The notes beneath the pieces are model-generated. The model made no database searches and had not been told where the DNA came from. It saw only the letters and a list, made by a program, of their open reading frames with translations. Shown piece by piece: positions 1-7,578 of a stretch of 33,796 bases of DNA. Source of the stretch: an uncultured Burkholderiales bacterium (GTDB lineage: Bacteria; Pseudomonadota; Gammaproteobacteria; Burkholderiales; Burkholderiaceae); contig CALBEV010000069.1 of assembly GCA_937891045.1 (NCBI GenBank), positions 1-33,796 on the forward strand. Direction: 5' to 3'. A program made the position numbers and the translations under genes. The first letter of the stretch is position 1, and every line of letters begins with the position of its first letter.

Positions 1-262
1 AACCTTAACCTGGACTTCCAACTAATGAGTGGTATGGCAAAAGGGGGCAGGTCAGGATATATGTAGCTCCTAGGACACTTCATGAATCACTTTTAAAGCG
101 GGTTTGTGCAAAGTAACTTCATATAAAAGCCAACTAATGAAGAAACTACCCAGTGGCATTCCCCAATTCAGTAGACACATTTCTTAGCACATCCAAAAAT
201 ATACTCTCCACGCCTTGTGGTTTAAGCGTAGGATGATGTTTAAACATTTATGGAGAACTGCT

Positions 263-574
263 ATGAAATTTATTCTTGCCATCCTTACGTTAACGCTTTG
301 TGGTTTTACATTTGCTCAATCTTGGGAAAACAGTCCCGATAACTGGAAAAACAGCCCAAGTAACTGGGAAAACAGTCCAAGTAACTGGAAGAACAGCCCA
401 AGTAATTGGGAAAACAGTTCGAGCAATTTCAACGCAAAAAATGGTGTTTTTGACAATAGTGGAAAGAGAATAGGCTATGAGACGAGAAACCCTCAGGGCG
501 TTAGTAACCTCTTTGATGACAACGGTAACAGACTTGGTTACAAACCAGCCAATCCAAATCAAAGAAATCGTTAA
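263..574 (+). CDS. Small secreted protein with NSPSNWE/K heptad repeats
   Basis: This encodes a protein of 103 residues of unknown function. The start at 263 is preceded by GGAG (252-255) at good spacing and opens directly on a signal peptide (MKFILAILTLTLCGFTFA, cleavage probably near Ala18-Gln19). An in-frame start at 215 would put 16 basic residues before it and is less likely. After the signal come five seven-residue repeats of the form N-S-P-x-N-W-K/E, in which the last residue alternates between Lys and Glu. The C-terminal third contains two copies of a motif FD-N-x-G-x-R-x-G-Y followed by NP. Similar repeat-bearing small exported proteins occur in other proteobacteria as hypothetical proteins, from memory. 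A periplasmic or surface location is inferred from the signal peptide only. Confidence 0.7.
   Translation: MKFILAILTLTLCGFTFAQSWENSPDNWKNSPSNWENSPSNWKNSPSNWENSSSNFNAKNGVFDNSGKRIGYETRNPQGVSNLFDDNGNRLGYKPANPNQRNR
329..430 (+). repeat. 21-bp tandem repeats encoding NSPSNW heptads
   Basis: There are four full 21-bp units (329-349, 350-370, 371-391, 392-412) and a partial, diverged fifth (413-430). Units 2 and 4 end in a Glu codon and units 1 and 3 in a Lys codon, so the higher-order period is 42 bp. Such arrays can change copy number by slippage or recombination. Confidence 0.85.
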
Positions 575-654
575 TTAGGTAGGCCGCTGGACAAATTCTC
601 CCTTTTTCCACCTCACTTATCCACTGATCAAAAGTCCGTAGTACCACTTCCAAA

Positions 655-775
655 AAGACAAACGGGACATTTGTCTACTTTGTCCCTTTGTCTCCTTTGG
701 TCTTGCAGTTTTAGCCCTAGGTTCTATAAAACCTCTGGGGGTTGTATGTGGGTTGCTGTTATGCAAAACCTAGGG
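655..775. repeat. Cluster of short direct and inverted repeats
   Basis: TTTGTC occurs three times in a row at 670-675, 679-684 and 687-692, with the inverse GACAAA at 657-662 forming a small dyad. Further on, CCCTAGGTT (715-723) and AACCTAGGG (767-775) form a 9-bp inverted repeat around a 43-base spacer. The cluster sits between two convergent genes, so part of it may act as a bidirectional terminator or protein-binding site. The function is unknown. Confidence 0.45.
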
Positions 776-792
776 TTTGAGTGGAGGTTTGT

Positions 793-1167
793 TCAGCTAG
801 AGCAAACAATTTTTAAAATAGAAGCCATCGATGTATATGGCGCGATGTCTTCCCATTTAGGATCACTAGAGGATTCATTAAACAATATGTCACCTCCCGC
901 CATAGGTTCCGAGTGCAATGATATTGACATCATGCGATAGCGTTCATTTTTACAATCGTGTTCTACCCTAATGCGTCTAGATGACTCTCCGCTTTTACCT
1001 CGGATCGTTAAATTTTGTAGTTGCCAAGACTTGCGCATGTTTCCATCTTTGCGGATAGTTACATAGTGAAGGTAAATATCTCCATCCTTGTTTGAACTGA
1101 CGAGTCGCCACTCAGCCCAAGCAGAGCCAGTCAGCATCATCAGACAGACAAGAAATAGCTTCTTCAT
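793..1167 (-). CDS. Adhesin_E-like secreted protein
   Basis: This encodes 124 residues with a clear signal peptide (MKKLFLVCLMMLTGSAWA, cleavage after Ala18). The mature part has the layout of the surface-adhesin E (Adhesin_E, PF16747) family: an opening WRLVSS, a GDIYLHY strand, a central K-S-W-Q-L-Q-N-L strand, one Cys after VEHD (HDCKNERYR), a W-x-D-I-A-P segment and a final I-V-C. The two Cys of the mature protein fit the family's disulfide. Family members are small exported proteins of mostly untested function; the name comes from the Haemophilus influenzae laminin/plasminogen-binding protein E. A start at 1167 is supported by an AAAGG-like site a few bases upstream. The gene sits in the AT-rich segment and is convergent with the repeat protein at 263-574. 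Confidence 0.75.
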   Translation of the reverse strand: MKKLFLVCLMMLTGSAWAEWRLVSSNKDGDIYLHYVTIRKDGNMRKSWQLQNLTIRGKSGESSRRIRVEHDCKNERYRMMSISLHSEPMAGGDILFNESSSDPKWEDIAPYTSMASILKIVCSS

Positions 1168-1420
1168 GCCATCGACCTTTCTTTAATTTCTTACAAAAAA
1201 TTGAGAGGCTCACCCCATCCCATGCAGTCTTTAAACGGTTCAAACCTATTATGACAAGCTACTCTTGAACTCGAACCAGCCATAAGAGGTTTTAGGCAGA
1301 AACTCTTTCTATGTGAAGAGGAGGCTCCCACAATATTCCTCATCGGAACTATGACCCTCCCCCCCCTATCAAATCTAGGTCCAAATCCATTGGTTTGTAA
1401 TAGCCAGCAGAAAAGAGCAA

Positions 1421-1443
1421 TGTGGGTAGAAGTGTGGGTAGAA
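1421..1443. repeat. Two tandem TGTGGGTAGAA direct repeats
   Basis: Two perfect 11-bp copies are separated by one base, giving a period of 12 bp. On the minus strand they read TTCTACCCACA twice, just after the terminator of the tRNA-Ser transcript. They may be a remnant of, or a binding site for, a tRNA-targeting integrase, or only a chance slippage product. Confidence 0.5.
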
Positions 1444-1468
1444 ATAAAAAACGCCCCGAAAGGGGCGT
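1441..1468 (-). terminator. Rho-independent terminator after tRNA-Ser
   Basis: The arms 1451-1457 (ACGCCCC) and 1462-1468 (GGGGCGT) form a perfect 7-bp GC-rich stem with a 4-base loop. Read on the minus strand, the stem is followed by a T-rich run (1450 down to 1441). It lies 15 bases past the tRNA 3' end and would end the lysC-tRNA-Ser transcript. Confidence 0.85.
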
Positions 1469-1482
1469 ATTCATTGAGTAGC

Positions 1483-1575
1483 TGGCGGAAACGAAGGGAT
1501 TCGAACCCTTGATGAGGCTCAACACCCCATACTCCCTTAGCAGGGGAGCACCTTCGGCCACTCGGTCACGTTTCC
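1483..1575 (-). tRNA. tRNA-Ser (anticodon GCT)
   Basis: The minus strand folds as a class II tRNA with an encoded CCA end at 1483-1485. The acceptor arm GGAAACG pairs with CGTTTCC. The anticodon stem CTCCC/GGGAG closes the loop CTGCTAA, giving anticodon GCT, which reads AGC and AGT. A long variable arm and the GGTTCGAATCC T-arm are present, typical of serine tRNAs. The length is 93 bases including CCA. Its 5' end lies only 12 bases after the lysC stop codon with no terminator between, so it is probably processed out of the lysC transcript. Confidence 0.95.
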
Positions 1576-1587
1576 AGCTGGTTCAAA

Positions 1588-2856
1588 TTATGCCTGATTC
1601 TGCTCCAAGTCAAAGGCTTTGTGCAGGGCGCGTACCGCCAGCTCCAAATACTTCTCGTCAATCACCACCGAGGTTTTGATTTCGCTGGTGGAAATCATCT
1701 GGATATTGATGCCCTCGCCGCTCAGGGATTCGAACATTTTGCTGGCCACGCCCACATGGCTGCGCATACCGATGCCGACGATGGACACCTTGCAAATCTT
1801 GGCGTCGCCCAGCACCTCGGGTGCGCCCAGCTCGGGCAGTACCTTGGTTTTCAGCAGGTCCATGGCGCGGGCATGGTCGTTGCGGTTCACGGTGAAGCTG
1901 AAATCGGTCAAACCACCTTTGCTGATGTTTTGAATGATCATGTCCACTTCAATATTGGCCTCGGCCACGGTGCCCAAAATTTTGTAGGCGATGCCGGGTT
2001 TGTCGGGCACGCCCAGCACAGAAATTTTGGCTTCGTCGCGGGTGAAGGCAATGCCAGATACGATGGCTTGTTCCATTTGTTCGTCTTCCTCAAAAGTGAT
2101 CAAGGTGCCGGATTTGGCTTCCTCTTGGATGTCGATGTCCCAGGGCGTGAAGCTGGACAGCACGCGCAGCGGCACTTTGTACTTGCCGGCAAATTCCACC
2201 GAACGGATTTGCAACACCTTGCTGCCCAATGACGCCATTTCCAGCATCTCTTCAAAGCTGACGGTGTGAAGCCTGCGGGCTTCGGGCACCACGCGCGGGT
2301 CGGTGGTGTAGACACCATCGACGTCGGTGTAAATCAAACATTCAGCGGCTTTCATGGCGGCGGCCACGGCCACGGCCGAGGTGTCAGAGCCGCCTCGACC
2401 CAAGGTGGTGATGTGCCCGTTGGGGTCCACGCCTTGGAAGCCGGTGATGATGACCACTTTGCCTGCGTTCAAATCGGCAGGCACACGTTGGTCGTCAATC
2501 GATTCGATGCGGGCTTTGGTGAAGGCGCTGTTGGTGTGAATCGGCACTTGCCAACCAGCGTAGCTGACGGCGGGCACGCCTTCGGCTTGCAAGGCAATGG
2601 CCAACAAGGCGGAAGACGCTTGTTCACCGGTGGCGGCCAGGGCATCAAGTTCGCGCAAATGGGCGTCTGTGTGAGCGTTGCCAGCCAGCTCTTTGGCCAA
2701 GCCCAACAAGCGGTTGGTTTCGCCGCTCATGGCCGAGGGCACCACCACCATTTGGTGACCGGCTTTGGCCCATTTGGCCACGCGCTTGGCCACGTTTTGG
2801 ATGCGTTCGGTCGAGCCCATGGAGGTGCCGCCGTATTTGTGAACGATGAGAGCCAT
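1588..2856 (-). CDS. lysC: Aspartate kinase
   Basis: Aspartate kinase phosphorylates L-aspartate, the first step of the lysine, threonine, methionine and diaminopimelate pathway, in the cytoplasm. The product is 422 residues, the normal size for monofunctional beta-proteobacterial enzymes. The kinase signature KYGGTS is at residues 7-12, the GRGGSDT nucleotide/substrate loop is present, and the C-terminal third carries two ACT-type domains (near GIAFTRDEAKISVLGVPD and VSIVGIGMRSHVG) that usually give feedback control by lysine and threonine. The frame is open upstream to 3318, but the family N-terminus MALIVHKYGG fixes the start at 2856. The gene follows tilS by 26 bases on the same strand and is followed closely by tRNA-Ser. 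Confidence 0.97.
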   Translation of the reverse strand: MALIVHKYGGTSMGSTERIQNVAKRVAKWAKAGHQMVVVPSAMSGETNRLLGLAKELAGNAHTDAHLRELDALAATGEQASSALLAIALQAEGVPAVSYAGWQVPIHTNSAFTKARIESIDDQRVPADLNAGKVVIITGFQGVDPNGHITTLGRGGSDTSAVAVAAAMKAAECLIYTDVDGVYTTDPRVVPEARRLHTVSFEEMLEMASLGSKVLQIRSVEFAGKYKVPLRVLSSFTPWDIDIQEEAKSGTLITFEEDEQMEQAIVSGIAFTRDEAKISVLGVPDKPGIAYKILGTVAEANIEVDMIIQNISKGGLTDFSFTVNRNDHARAMDLLKTKVLPELGAPEVLGDAKICKVSIVGIGMRSHVGVASKMFESLSGEGINIQMISTSEIKTSVVIDEKYLELAVRALHKAFDLEQNQA

Positions 2857-2882
2857 CTTGTAGAGGTTTGCGTCTGGAAAAG

Positions 2883-3878
2883 CTAGAAATTGTACCAACC
2901 GAGCACGGGCCCATCGCGCCTGACAAAGCCCTCGCCCACTTTGATGTCGATCTGATGGCCACGGGTGCGACACGCTTCGATTTGCACCAACAAAGCGTCC
3001 AGTTGTTTGGTGCTGACCTGAGCCCCGCTTTGCCGCAGCCAATGGCGCAACACATTGGCTTGACGGGCCGGGCTGAGCGTTTGCAAGTCTTTGATGCGCG
3101 GCGGGTGACCGGTGTGCTGCAGATCTTGCTGGGCCAATTCCTTCAACAAGCTTTGCGCTTGCGCCGCATGCCTTGCACTGCGGGCAAAGGTTTGGCGAAA
3201 CGCGGGAAAGGCTTCCTGCAACGCAGGCAACAACTGGTACCGAATTTTGTTGCGGGTGAAGCGGGTATCGGTGTTGCTGGGGTCTTCCACCCAGCTCACG
3301 CCCAAGCTTTGCAACCATTCACGCAAAGCTGCACCGGGTACGGCCAACCAAGGCCGGTGCAACACCAAGCCTTGGCGTTCAATCCGCTCGGGCATGGCCG
3401 ACAGACCCGGCAAACCAGCACCGCGCGACAAGGCCAACAACATGGTTTCCACTTGGTCATCCGCATGCTGGGCCAAGGCCACGTCACGCACTGTGCCACC
3501 CCAGTGTTTCTGCACGGCCTCTGATAAAGCCGCATAGCGGGCCAAGCGGGCCGCGTCTTCCGGGCTTTCGCCTGGGGCGTGTTGGGCGTTCACATGCTGC
3601 ACCACCAAGGGCACGTGCAGTTGATCGCAAAGTTGTTGGCAGTGGGCTGCAAACAGGTCGGCGGCGCTTTGCAAACCGTGGTGCACATGCACCGCCCTCA
3701 CCTGCCCGGGCCATTGCTTGGCGCAGGCCAACAGCAGCGCACACGAATCCGCACCGCCGCTCAAGGCCACAGCGAAAGGCAACGGGGAATGGAAATGGTC
3801 TAGTGACAAGGCCGCAGGCAATGCGGCTTGTCTTAAAGCATCAACGAGCGTCAGCTTTGGTGTCGTTGAATCGGCCAT
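2883..3878 (-). CDS. tilS: tRNA(Ile)-lysidine synthase
   Basis: TilS uses ATP and lysine to convert the wobble cytidine of the CAU-anticodon isoleucine tRNA to lysidine, so that it reads AUA. The PP-loop SGGADS is at residues 40-45 of the 331-residue product, followed by the HVHHGL and RLARYAAL segments of the N-type ATPase and the [16 protein letters not shown] motif typical of TilS. The protein is short compared with the roughly 430-residue E. coli enzyme because the C-terminal tRNA-binding domain is reduced or absent, as in many shorter family members. I chose ATG 3878; an in-frame ATG at 3896 is also possible. Either start overlaps the end of accA (38 or 56 bases), suggesting translational coupling. 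Confidence 0.93.
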   Translation of the reverse strand: MADSTTPKLTLVDALRQAALPAALSLDHFHSPLPFAVALSGGADSCALLLACAKQWPGQVRAVHVHHGLQSAADLFAAHCQQLCDQLHVPLVVQHVNAQHAPGESPEDAARLARYAALSEAVQKHWGGTVRDVALAQHADDQVETMLLALSRGAGLPGLSAMPERIERQGLVLHRPWLAVPGAALREWLQSLGVSWVEDPSNTDTRFTRNKIRYQLLPALQEAFPAFRQTFARSARHAAQAQSLLKELAQQDLQHTGHPPRIKDLQTLSPARQANVLRHWLRQSGAQVSTKQLDALLVQIEACRTRGHQIDIKVGEGFVRRDGPVLGWYNF

Positions 3879-4818
3879 AGCTTTGCAGCCGTTCATAACG
3901 CCGCTCGAGCAACTCTTTGACTTTCAAGTCGCTGAGTTGTCGCCAAGCGTCGTTCAAACCGCGCTTGAGTTGGGCGCACATTTGTTTGGTGTCGCGGTGG
4001 GCGCCGCCCACCGGTTCGTTGACGATTTTGTCCACCAAGCCCAAGGCTTTCAAACGGTGTGCAGTGATGCCCAAAGCTTCAGCTGCATCAGATGCGCGGT
4101 CCGAGGTTTTCCACAAAATGGAGGCGCAACCTTCGGGACTGATGACGGAATAAATGGAGTACTGCAACATCAGCAACTGGTCGGCCACGCTGATGGCCAA
4201 GGCGCCGCCCGAGCCACCTTCACCAATGATGGTGGTGATGATGGGCACTTGCAGCTGGGCCATCTCGAAAATATTGCGGCCAATCGCCTCAGACTGGCTG
4301 CGCTCTTCGGCATCGATGCCGGGAAACGCACCGGGAGTGTCGACAAAGGTGAACACCGGTAACTTGAATTTCTCGGCAGTCTTCATCAAGCGCAAGGCTT
4401 TGCGGTAACCCTCGGGGCGGGTCATGCCGAAATTGCGGGCGGTGCGCTCTTTGGTGTCGCGGCCTTTTTGCTGGCCAATCACCATGCAGGCATTGCCATT
4501 GAAACGGGCCAAGCCACCAACGATGCTCAGGTCGTCGGCGAAGTGGCGGTCACCGTGCATCTCCACGAAGTCGGTGAAGATGTCGCCGATGTAATCCAGG
4601 GTGTAGGGGCGCTCGGGGTGGCGGGCAATCTTGGTGATTTGCCAAGGCGTCAAGTCAGCGTAAATGTCTTTGGTGAGTTGCAAACTCTTTTTAGAGAGTT
4701 GGTCAATCTCTTCCGAGATGTCCACCGCAGACTCCACGTGCACGTAGCGCAGTTCTTCGATCTTGGTTTCGAGTTCGGCAATCGGTTGCTCAAAGTCGAG
4801 AAAAGTTTTTTTCGCCAA
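3841..4818 (-). CDS. accA: Acetyl-CoA carboxylase carboxyltransferase subunit alpha
   Basis: AccA pairs with AccD to form the carboxyltransferase that moves the carboxyl group from biotin-BCCP to acetyl-CoA, giving malonyl-CoA for fatty acid synthesis. The 325-residue length is normal. Family blocks seen include [18 protein letters not shown] at the start, the [14 protein letters not shown] segment, GDRHFADD, the GTPGAFPG-like [16 protein letters not shown] and [12 protein letters not shown] oxyanion region, and [11 protein letters not shown]. The start is TTG at 4818, supported by GGAG six bases upstream and by the family N-terminus [10 protein letters not shown]. It lies 33 bases after the glycosylase gene and overlaps tilS at its 3' end. 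Confidence 0.97.
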   Translation of the reverse strand: MAKKTFLDFEQPIAELETKIEELRYVHVESAVDISEEIDQLSKKSLQLTKDIYADLTPWQITKIARHPERPYTLDYIGDIFTDFVEMHGDRHFADDLSIVGGLARFNGNACMVIGQQKGRDTKERTARNFGMTRPEGYRKALRLMKTAEKFKLPVFTFVDTPGAFPGIDAEERSQSEAIGRNIFEMAQLQVPIITTIIGEGGSGGALAISVADQLLMLQYSIYSVISPEGCASILWKTSDRASDAAEALGITAHRLKALGLVDKIVNEPVGGAHRDTKQMCAQLKRGLNDAWRQLSDLKVKELLERRYERLQSYGRFNDTKADAR

Positions 4819-4851
4819 TCGGGTCTCCTTGTTCGCCAGCCCTGCGTCGTG

Positions 4852-5499
4852 TCAATAAGCCACGGGTTGGGGGTCCAGCGAGCGCCAAATATACCAAGTT
4901 GCCACGCTGCAATAAGGGGCCCAGGCCGAGGCCACTTCGCGGGCATCGCTGCGGCTCACGGCTTCGCCCGAAAAATAGTTGTGGCTGATGCCATTGATGA
5001 GCCCCACATCATCCAACGGCAACACATTGGGTCGCAACAAATAAAAGATGAGGAACATCTCGGCGGTCCAACGGCCAATGCCACGGATGGCCACCAATTC
5101 GTCGATGATGGCCTCGTCATCCATGTCGGCCCATTGGCGGGTGTGCACCGTGCCATTGGAGAAATGCAGGGCCAAGTCCACGAGGTATTCCACCTTGCGA
5201 GCCGACAAACCAGAAGCCCGCATGTCGTCCACCTTCAGTTTGAGCACATTGGCAGGTGTCAGGCTTTTGCTCAGGGCCGCAAAACGGTCCCACACCGACT
5301 GCGCGGCCTTCACCGAAATTTGCTGGCCCACGATGCTGCGGGCCAAAGTAACGAAGGCGTCACCTCTGGACTCTAAACAAACATCACCAAACTGAGGAAT
5401 GAGGCGGCGCATGACCCGGTCTTTTTTGGCCAGGTGTTTGCAGGCCTCTTCCCAATAGGCGGGCTTGATCAACTTGACTTGCAAAGGGCGCGTTGCCAT
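4852..5499 (-). CDS. HhH-GPD DNA glycosylase (3-methyladenine type II-like)
   Basis: This 215-residue protein belongs to the helix-hairpin-helix GPD superfamily of base-excision glycosylases and is closest in style to AlkA-type 3-methyladenine DNA glycosylase II without the AlkA N-terminal domain. The N-terminal part has the LARSIVGQQISVKAA segment (about 52-66) found in AlkA homologues. The hairpin GIGRWTAEMFL is at 140-150, followed by an acidic pair D163-D164, one of which is the likely catalytic aspartate. No C-terminal FeS cysteine cluster is present, arguing against Nth or MutY. The start ATG 5499 shares its A with the cysS stop (TGATG), and a start five codons earlier is less likely. 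The expected role is removal of alkylated purines from DNA. Confidence 0.88.
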   Translation of the reverse strand: MATRPLQVKLIKPAYWEEACKHLAKKDRVMRRLIPQFGDVCLESRGDAFVTLARSIVGQQISVKAAQSVWDRFAALSKSLTPANVLKLKVDDMRASGLSARKVEYLVDLALHFSNGTVHTRQWADMDDEAIIDELVAIRGIGRWTAEMFLIFYLLRPNVLPLDDVGLINGISHNYFSGEAVSRSDAREVASAWAPYCSVATWYIWRSLDPQPVAY

Positions 5500-6905
5500 C
5501 AAGCACGCTCCCATTGGGTGCCCTGGGGCGAGTCTTTCAACACAATGCCTTGGGCCAACAAATCTTGGCGAATGCGGTCCGCTTCGGCAAAGTTTTTGGC
5601 GGCTTTGGCCTGGGCTCGTTGGGCGATCAGCGCTTCAATGTGGCTGGCTTCGTCATCGGCAGATGAGCCTTCAGCGGTGTCTGTGTGACGGGCCTTGCCT
5701 TGCAAAAAATCTTGCGGTGCCTGCTGCAACAAGCCCAACACGGCGCCCAAGCTTTTCAGCAAGCCACTGAGAGCCGTGGATGCGCTGCGGTTGACTTCAG
5801 CCGCCAACTCAAACAACACGGCCACAGCTTCGGGCGTGCCAAAGTCTTCGTCCATGGCGGCTTTGAATCGTGCCGCATGGGTCTGCGTCCAGTCGATGGC
5901 CACGGCATCGGGCGGCACGGCGTGCAATGCGGTGTAGAGACGCTTCAAGGAAGCACGGGCATCATCGAGGTGAACGTCACTGAGATTCAAGGGACTGCGG
6001 TAATGGCTGCGCACCACAAAGAAACGCACCACCTCGGGCTCGTAGTTTTTGAACACATCGCGGATGGTGAAAAAATTGCCCAGGCTTTTGGACATCTTCA
6101 CGTTGTCCACATTGATGAAGCCGTTGTGCATCCAAAACGAGGCCATGGCCACACCGTGGGCGCCTTCGCTTTGCGCAATTTCGTTTTCATGGTGTGGGAA
6201 TTGCAAATCCGCACCGCCACCGTGGATGTCAAACGACTCGCCCAACAATTCGCAGGCCATGGCCGAGCACTCGATGTGCCAACCGGGGCGGCCAGCGCCG
6301 TAGACGCTGTCCCATTTCACATCGGCGGGTTCATCGGCTTTGGCAGACTTCCACAGCACAAAGTCCAGCGGGTCTTCTTTGCCATCCAGCACAGCCACCC
6401 GCTCGCCTGCATGCAATTCATCGAGGGACTTGCCGGACAACTTGCCATAGCCGACAAACTTGCGCACCGCGTAATTCACGTCGCCACTGGGCACACGGTA
6501 GGCCAAGCCTTTGTCTTCCAACTTCGCGATGATGGACAACATGCCGGGCACATGGTCGGTGGCACGGGGTTCGGCGCTGGGGCGCTCAATGTCCAAGGCA
6601 TCCGCGTCTTCATGCAGCGCCGCAATCATGCGGTCAGTGAGTGCTCGGATGGTCTCGCCGTTCTCGGTGGCGCGGCGGATGATTTTGTCGTCGATGTCGG
6701 TGATGTTGCGCACATAGGTGACTTGGTAGCCAGACTGCTTGAGCCAACGTTGCACCACATCAAAGGCCACCATGGAACGTGCGTGGCCAATGTGGCAAAA
6801 GTCGTAAACCGTCATGCCGCAGACGTACATCCGCACATGGCCTTTTTTCAGAGGCGCAAAAGCTTGCAAATCACGCGTGAGCGTGTTGTGAATGCGAAGG
6901 GACAT
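5499..6905 (-). CDS. cysS: Cysteine--tRNA ligase
   Basis: Class I cysteinyl-tRNA synthetase charges tRNA-Cys with cysteine. The 468-residue product has the HIGH box at 38-41, KMSKS at 270-274, a zinc-site Cys at 29 ([10 protein letters not shown]), a second zinc-site region around [10 protein letters not shown], and the [10 protein letters not shown] segment typical of the enzyme. The C-terminal region contains an insert rich in Ala, Asp and Gln between the DALR-like domain and the end, common in this group. It is the first gene of the minus-strand block running to tRNA-Ser, and its stop overlaps the glycosylase start. No Shine-Dalgarno site is evident before the ATG. The upstream region of 55 bases is shared with the divergent TPR gene. 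Confidence 0.97.
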   Translation of the reverse strand: MSLRIHNTLTRDLQAFAPLKKGHVRMYVCGMTVYDFCHIGHARSMVAFDVVQRWLKQSGYQVTYVRNITDIDDKIIRRATENGETIRALTDRMIAALHEDADALDIERPSAEPRATDHVPGMLSIIAKLEDKGLAYRVPSGDVNYAVRKFVGYGKLSGKSLDELHAGERVAVLDGKEDPLDFVLWKSAKADEPADVKWDSVYGAGRPGWHIECSAMACELLGESFDIHGGGADLQFPHHENEIAQSEGAHGVAMASFWMHNGFINVDNVKMSKSLGNFFTIRDVFKNYEPEVVRFFVVRSHYRSPLNLSDVHLDDARASLKRLYTALHAVPPDAVAIDWTQTHAARFKAAMDEDFGTPEAVAVLFELAAEVNRSASTALSGLLKSLGAVLGLLQQAPQDFLQGKARHTDTAEGSSADDEASHIEALIAQRAQAKAAKNFAEADRIRQDLLAQGIVLKDSPQGTQWERA

Positions 6906-6960
6906 GTCGTGAGCTTAGGCGTGAAATGCGCGACAGGGCGCGTAAGGTCTCTCTACTACA

Positions 6961-7578
6961 ATGCGCGCAGTATATCGAGACAGACTTATTTTGCATTTCT
7001 ATCGCTTGCCCTTTACTTTTGTTCTGAACAAACGCTGGTTGACATGCGTCCTGCTGTCAGCATGTTTGGGGCTTGTCGGTTGGGACGTGCAAGCACAAAC
7101 ATCGAGCTTGCAAACCTTCAAGGGCACGCCGCACGACGAAGTGCAAAAAAGCATGATCCAGCGCAATTGGTCCGAGGCCTTGAAACAAGTAGATGCTTAC
7201 TTGGTGAACCAACCCCGCGATCCGCAAATGCGTTTTTGGCGAGCACGCTTGATGCAGCAAATGCAACGCAACGATGAAGCGCTGGATGTGTATGTGCAGT
7301 TGGCCCAAGACTACCCCGAACTGCCCGAAGTGCAAAACAACTTGGGGGTGATGCTGGCCTCCATGGGCAAAATCGACGAAGCCAAAGCGGCTTTTGAACA
7401 TGCCTTGATGAACAACCCGAATTACGCCACCGCCCATGAAAACCTGGGCGATGTGCAACTGCACTTGGCCATGCGTTCGCTGCAAAAAGCCCAAAGCTTG
7501 GGTGGTGGCTCTCGCGCCTTGAACACCAAAATGCAAGCCCTTCAACCTGTTTTACAAACCACACTGAGCCCACCATGA
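6961..7578 (+). CDS. Exported tetratricopeptide-repeat protein
   Basis: This 205-residue protein has a basic N-terminus, a hydrophobic stretch (WLTCVLLSACLGLVGW) and an Ala-x-Ala-like site (VQAQ) near residue 46, so it is probably exported to the periplasm. Residues of about 60-170 contain three to four TPR-like helical pairs, for example RNWSEALKQVDAYLVNQPRD, NDEALDVYVQLAQDYPELPEVQNNLG and KIDEAKAAFEHALMNNPNYATAHENLG; the C-terminus is low in structure. TPRs bind protein partners, but the partner here is unknown. The start is uncertain: a TACAAT box overlaps ATG 6961, so translation may begin downstream, for example at TTG 6991. Its stop overlaps the start of the next cyclophilin gene (ATGA). 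Confidence 0.75.
   Translation: MRAVYRDRLILHFYRLPFTFVLNKRWLTCVLLSACLGLVGWDVQAQTSSLQTFKGTPHDEVQKSMIQRNWSEALKQVDAYLVNQPRDPQMRFWRARLMQQMQRNDEALDVYVQLAQDYPELPEVQNNLGVMLASMGKIDEAKAAFEHALMNNPNYATAHENLGDVQLHLAMRSLQKAQSLGGGSRALNTKMQALQPVLQTTLSPP

Larger units (their letters stand above)
1..1440. other. AT-rich, gene-poor segment next to the tRNA-Ser 3' end
   Basis: This stretch is visibly richer in A and T than the rest of the window, and its two small genes use more AT-rich codons than their neighbours. It lies on the 3' side of the minus-strand tRNA-Ser gene, the usual place for integrated islands or prophages. No integrase or transposase gene is visible inside the window, so an island boundary is inferred and not shown. 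It could also simply be a variable intergenic region with two fast-evolving secreted-protein genes. Confidence 0.4.
1168..1482. other. Non-coding gap with tandem TGTGGGTAGAA repeats
   Basis: No convincing gene is seen. The open frame at 1349-1561 on the minus strand runs through the tRNA and is an artefact. The gap holds two direct copies of an 11-bp word (1421-1431 and 1433-1443, 12-bp period) next to the tRNA terminator hairpin. Tandem short repeats beside a tRNA 3' end resemble arm-type integrase sites, which is an inference. Confidence 0.4.

Noticed and set aside
290..562. Minus-strand open frame opposite the NSPSNW repeat gene
   Set aside because: It mirrors the 21-bp repeats (TWAVFPV pattern) and has no independent support; the plus-strand frame has a signal peptide and ribosome site.
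671..940. Plus-strand open frame of 89 codons
   Set aside because: It runs antisense through the 3' half of the Adhesin_E-like gene, has no signal, motif or ribosome site, and starts inside the repeat cluster.
1349..1561. Minus-strand open frame of 70 codons
   Set aside because: It lies through the tRNA-Ser gene and its terminator, so it is not a protein gene.
2857..3318. N-terminal extension of the aspartate kinase frame
   Set aside because: The extra 154 codons overlap tilS on the same strand and do not match the family; KYGGTS must lie near the N-terminus.
5685..7277. Long plus-strand open frame of 530 codons
   Set aside because: It is antisense to cysS and shares sequence with the TPR gene in another frame; GC-rich codon bias creates such shadow frames.
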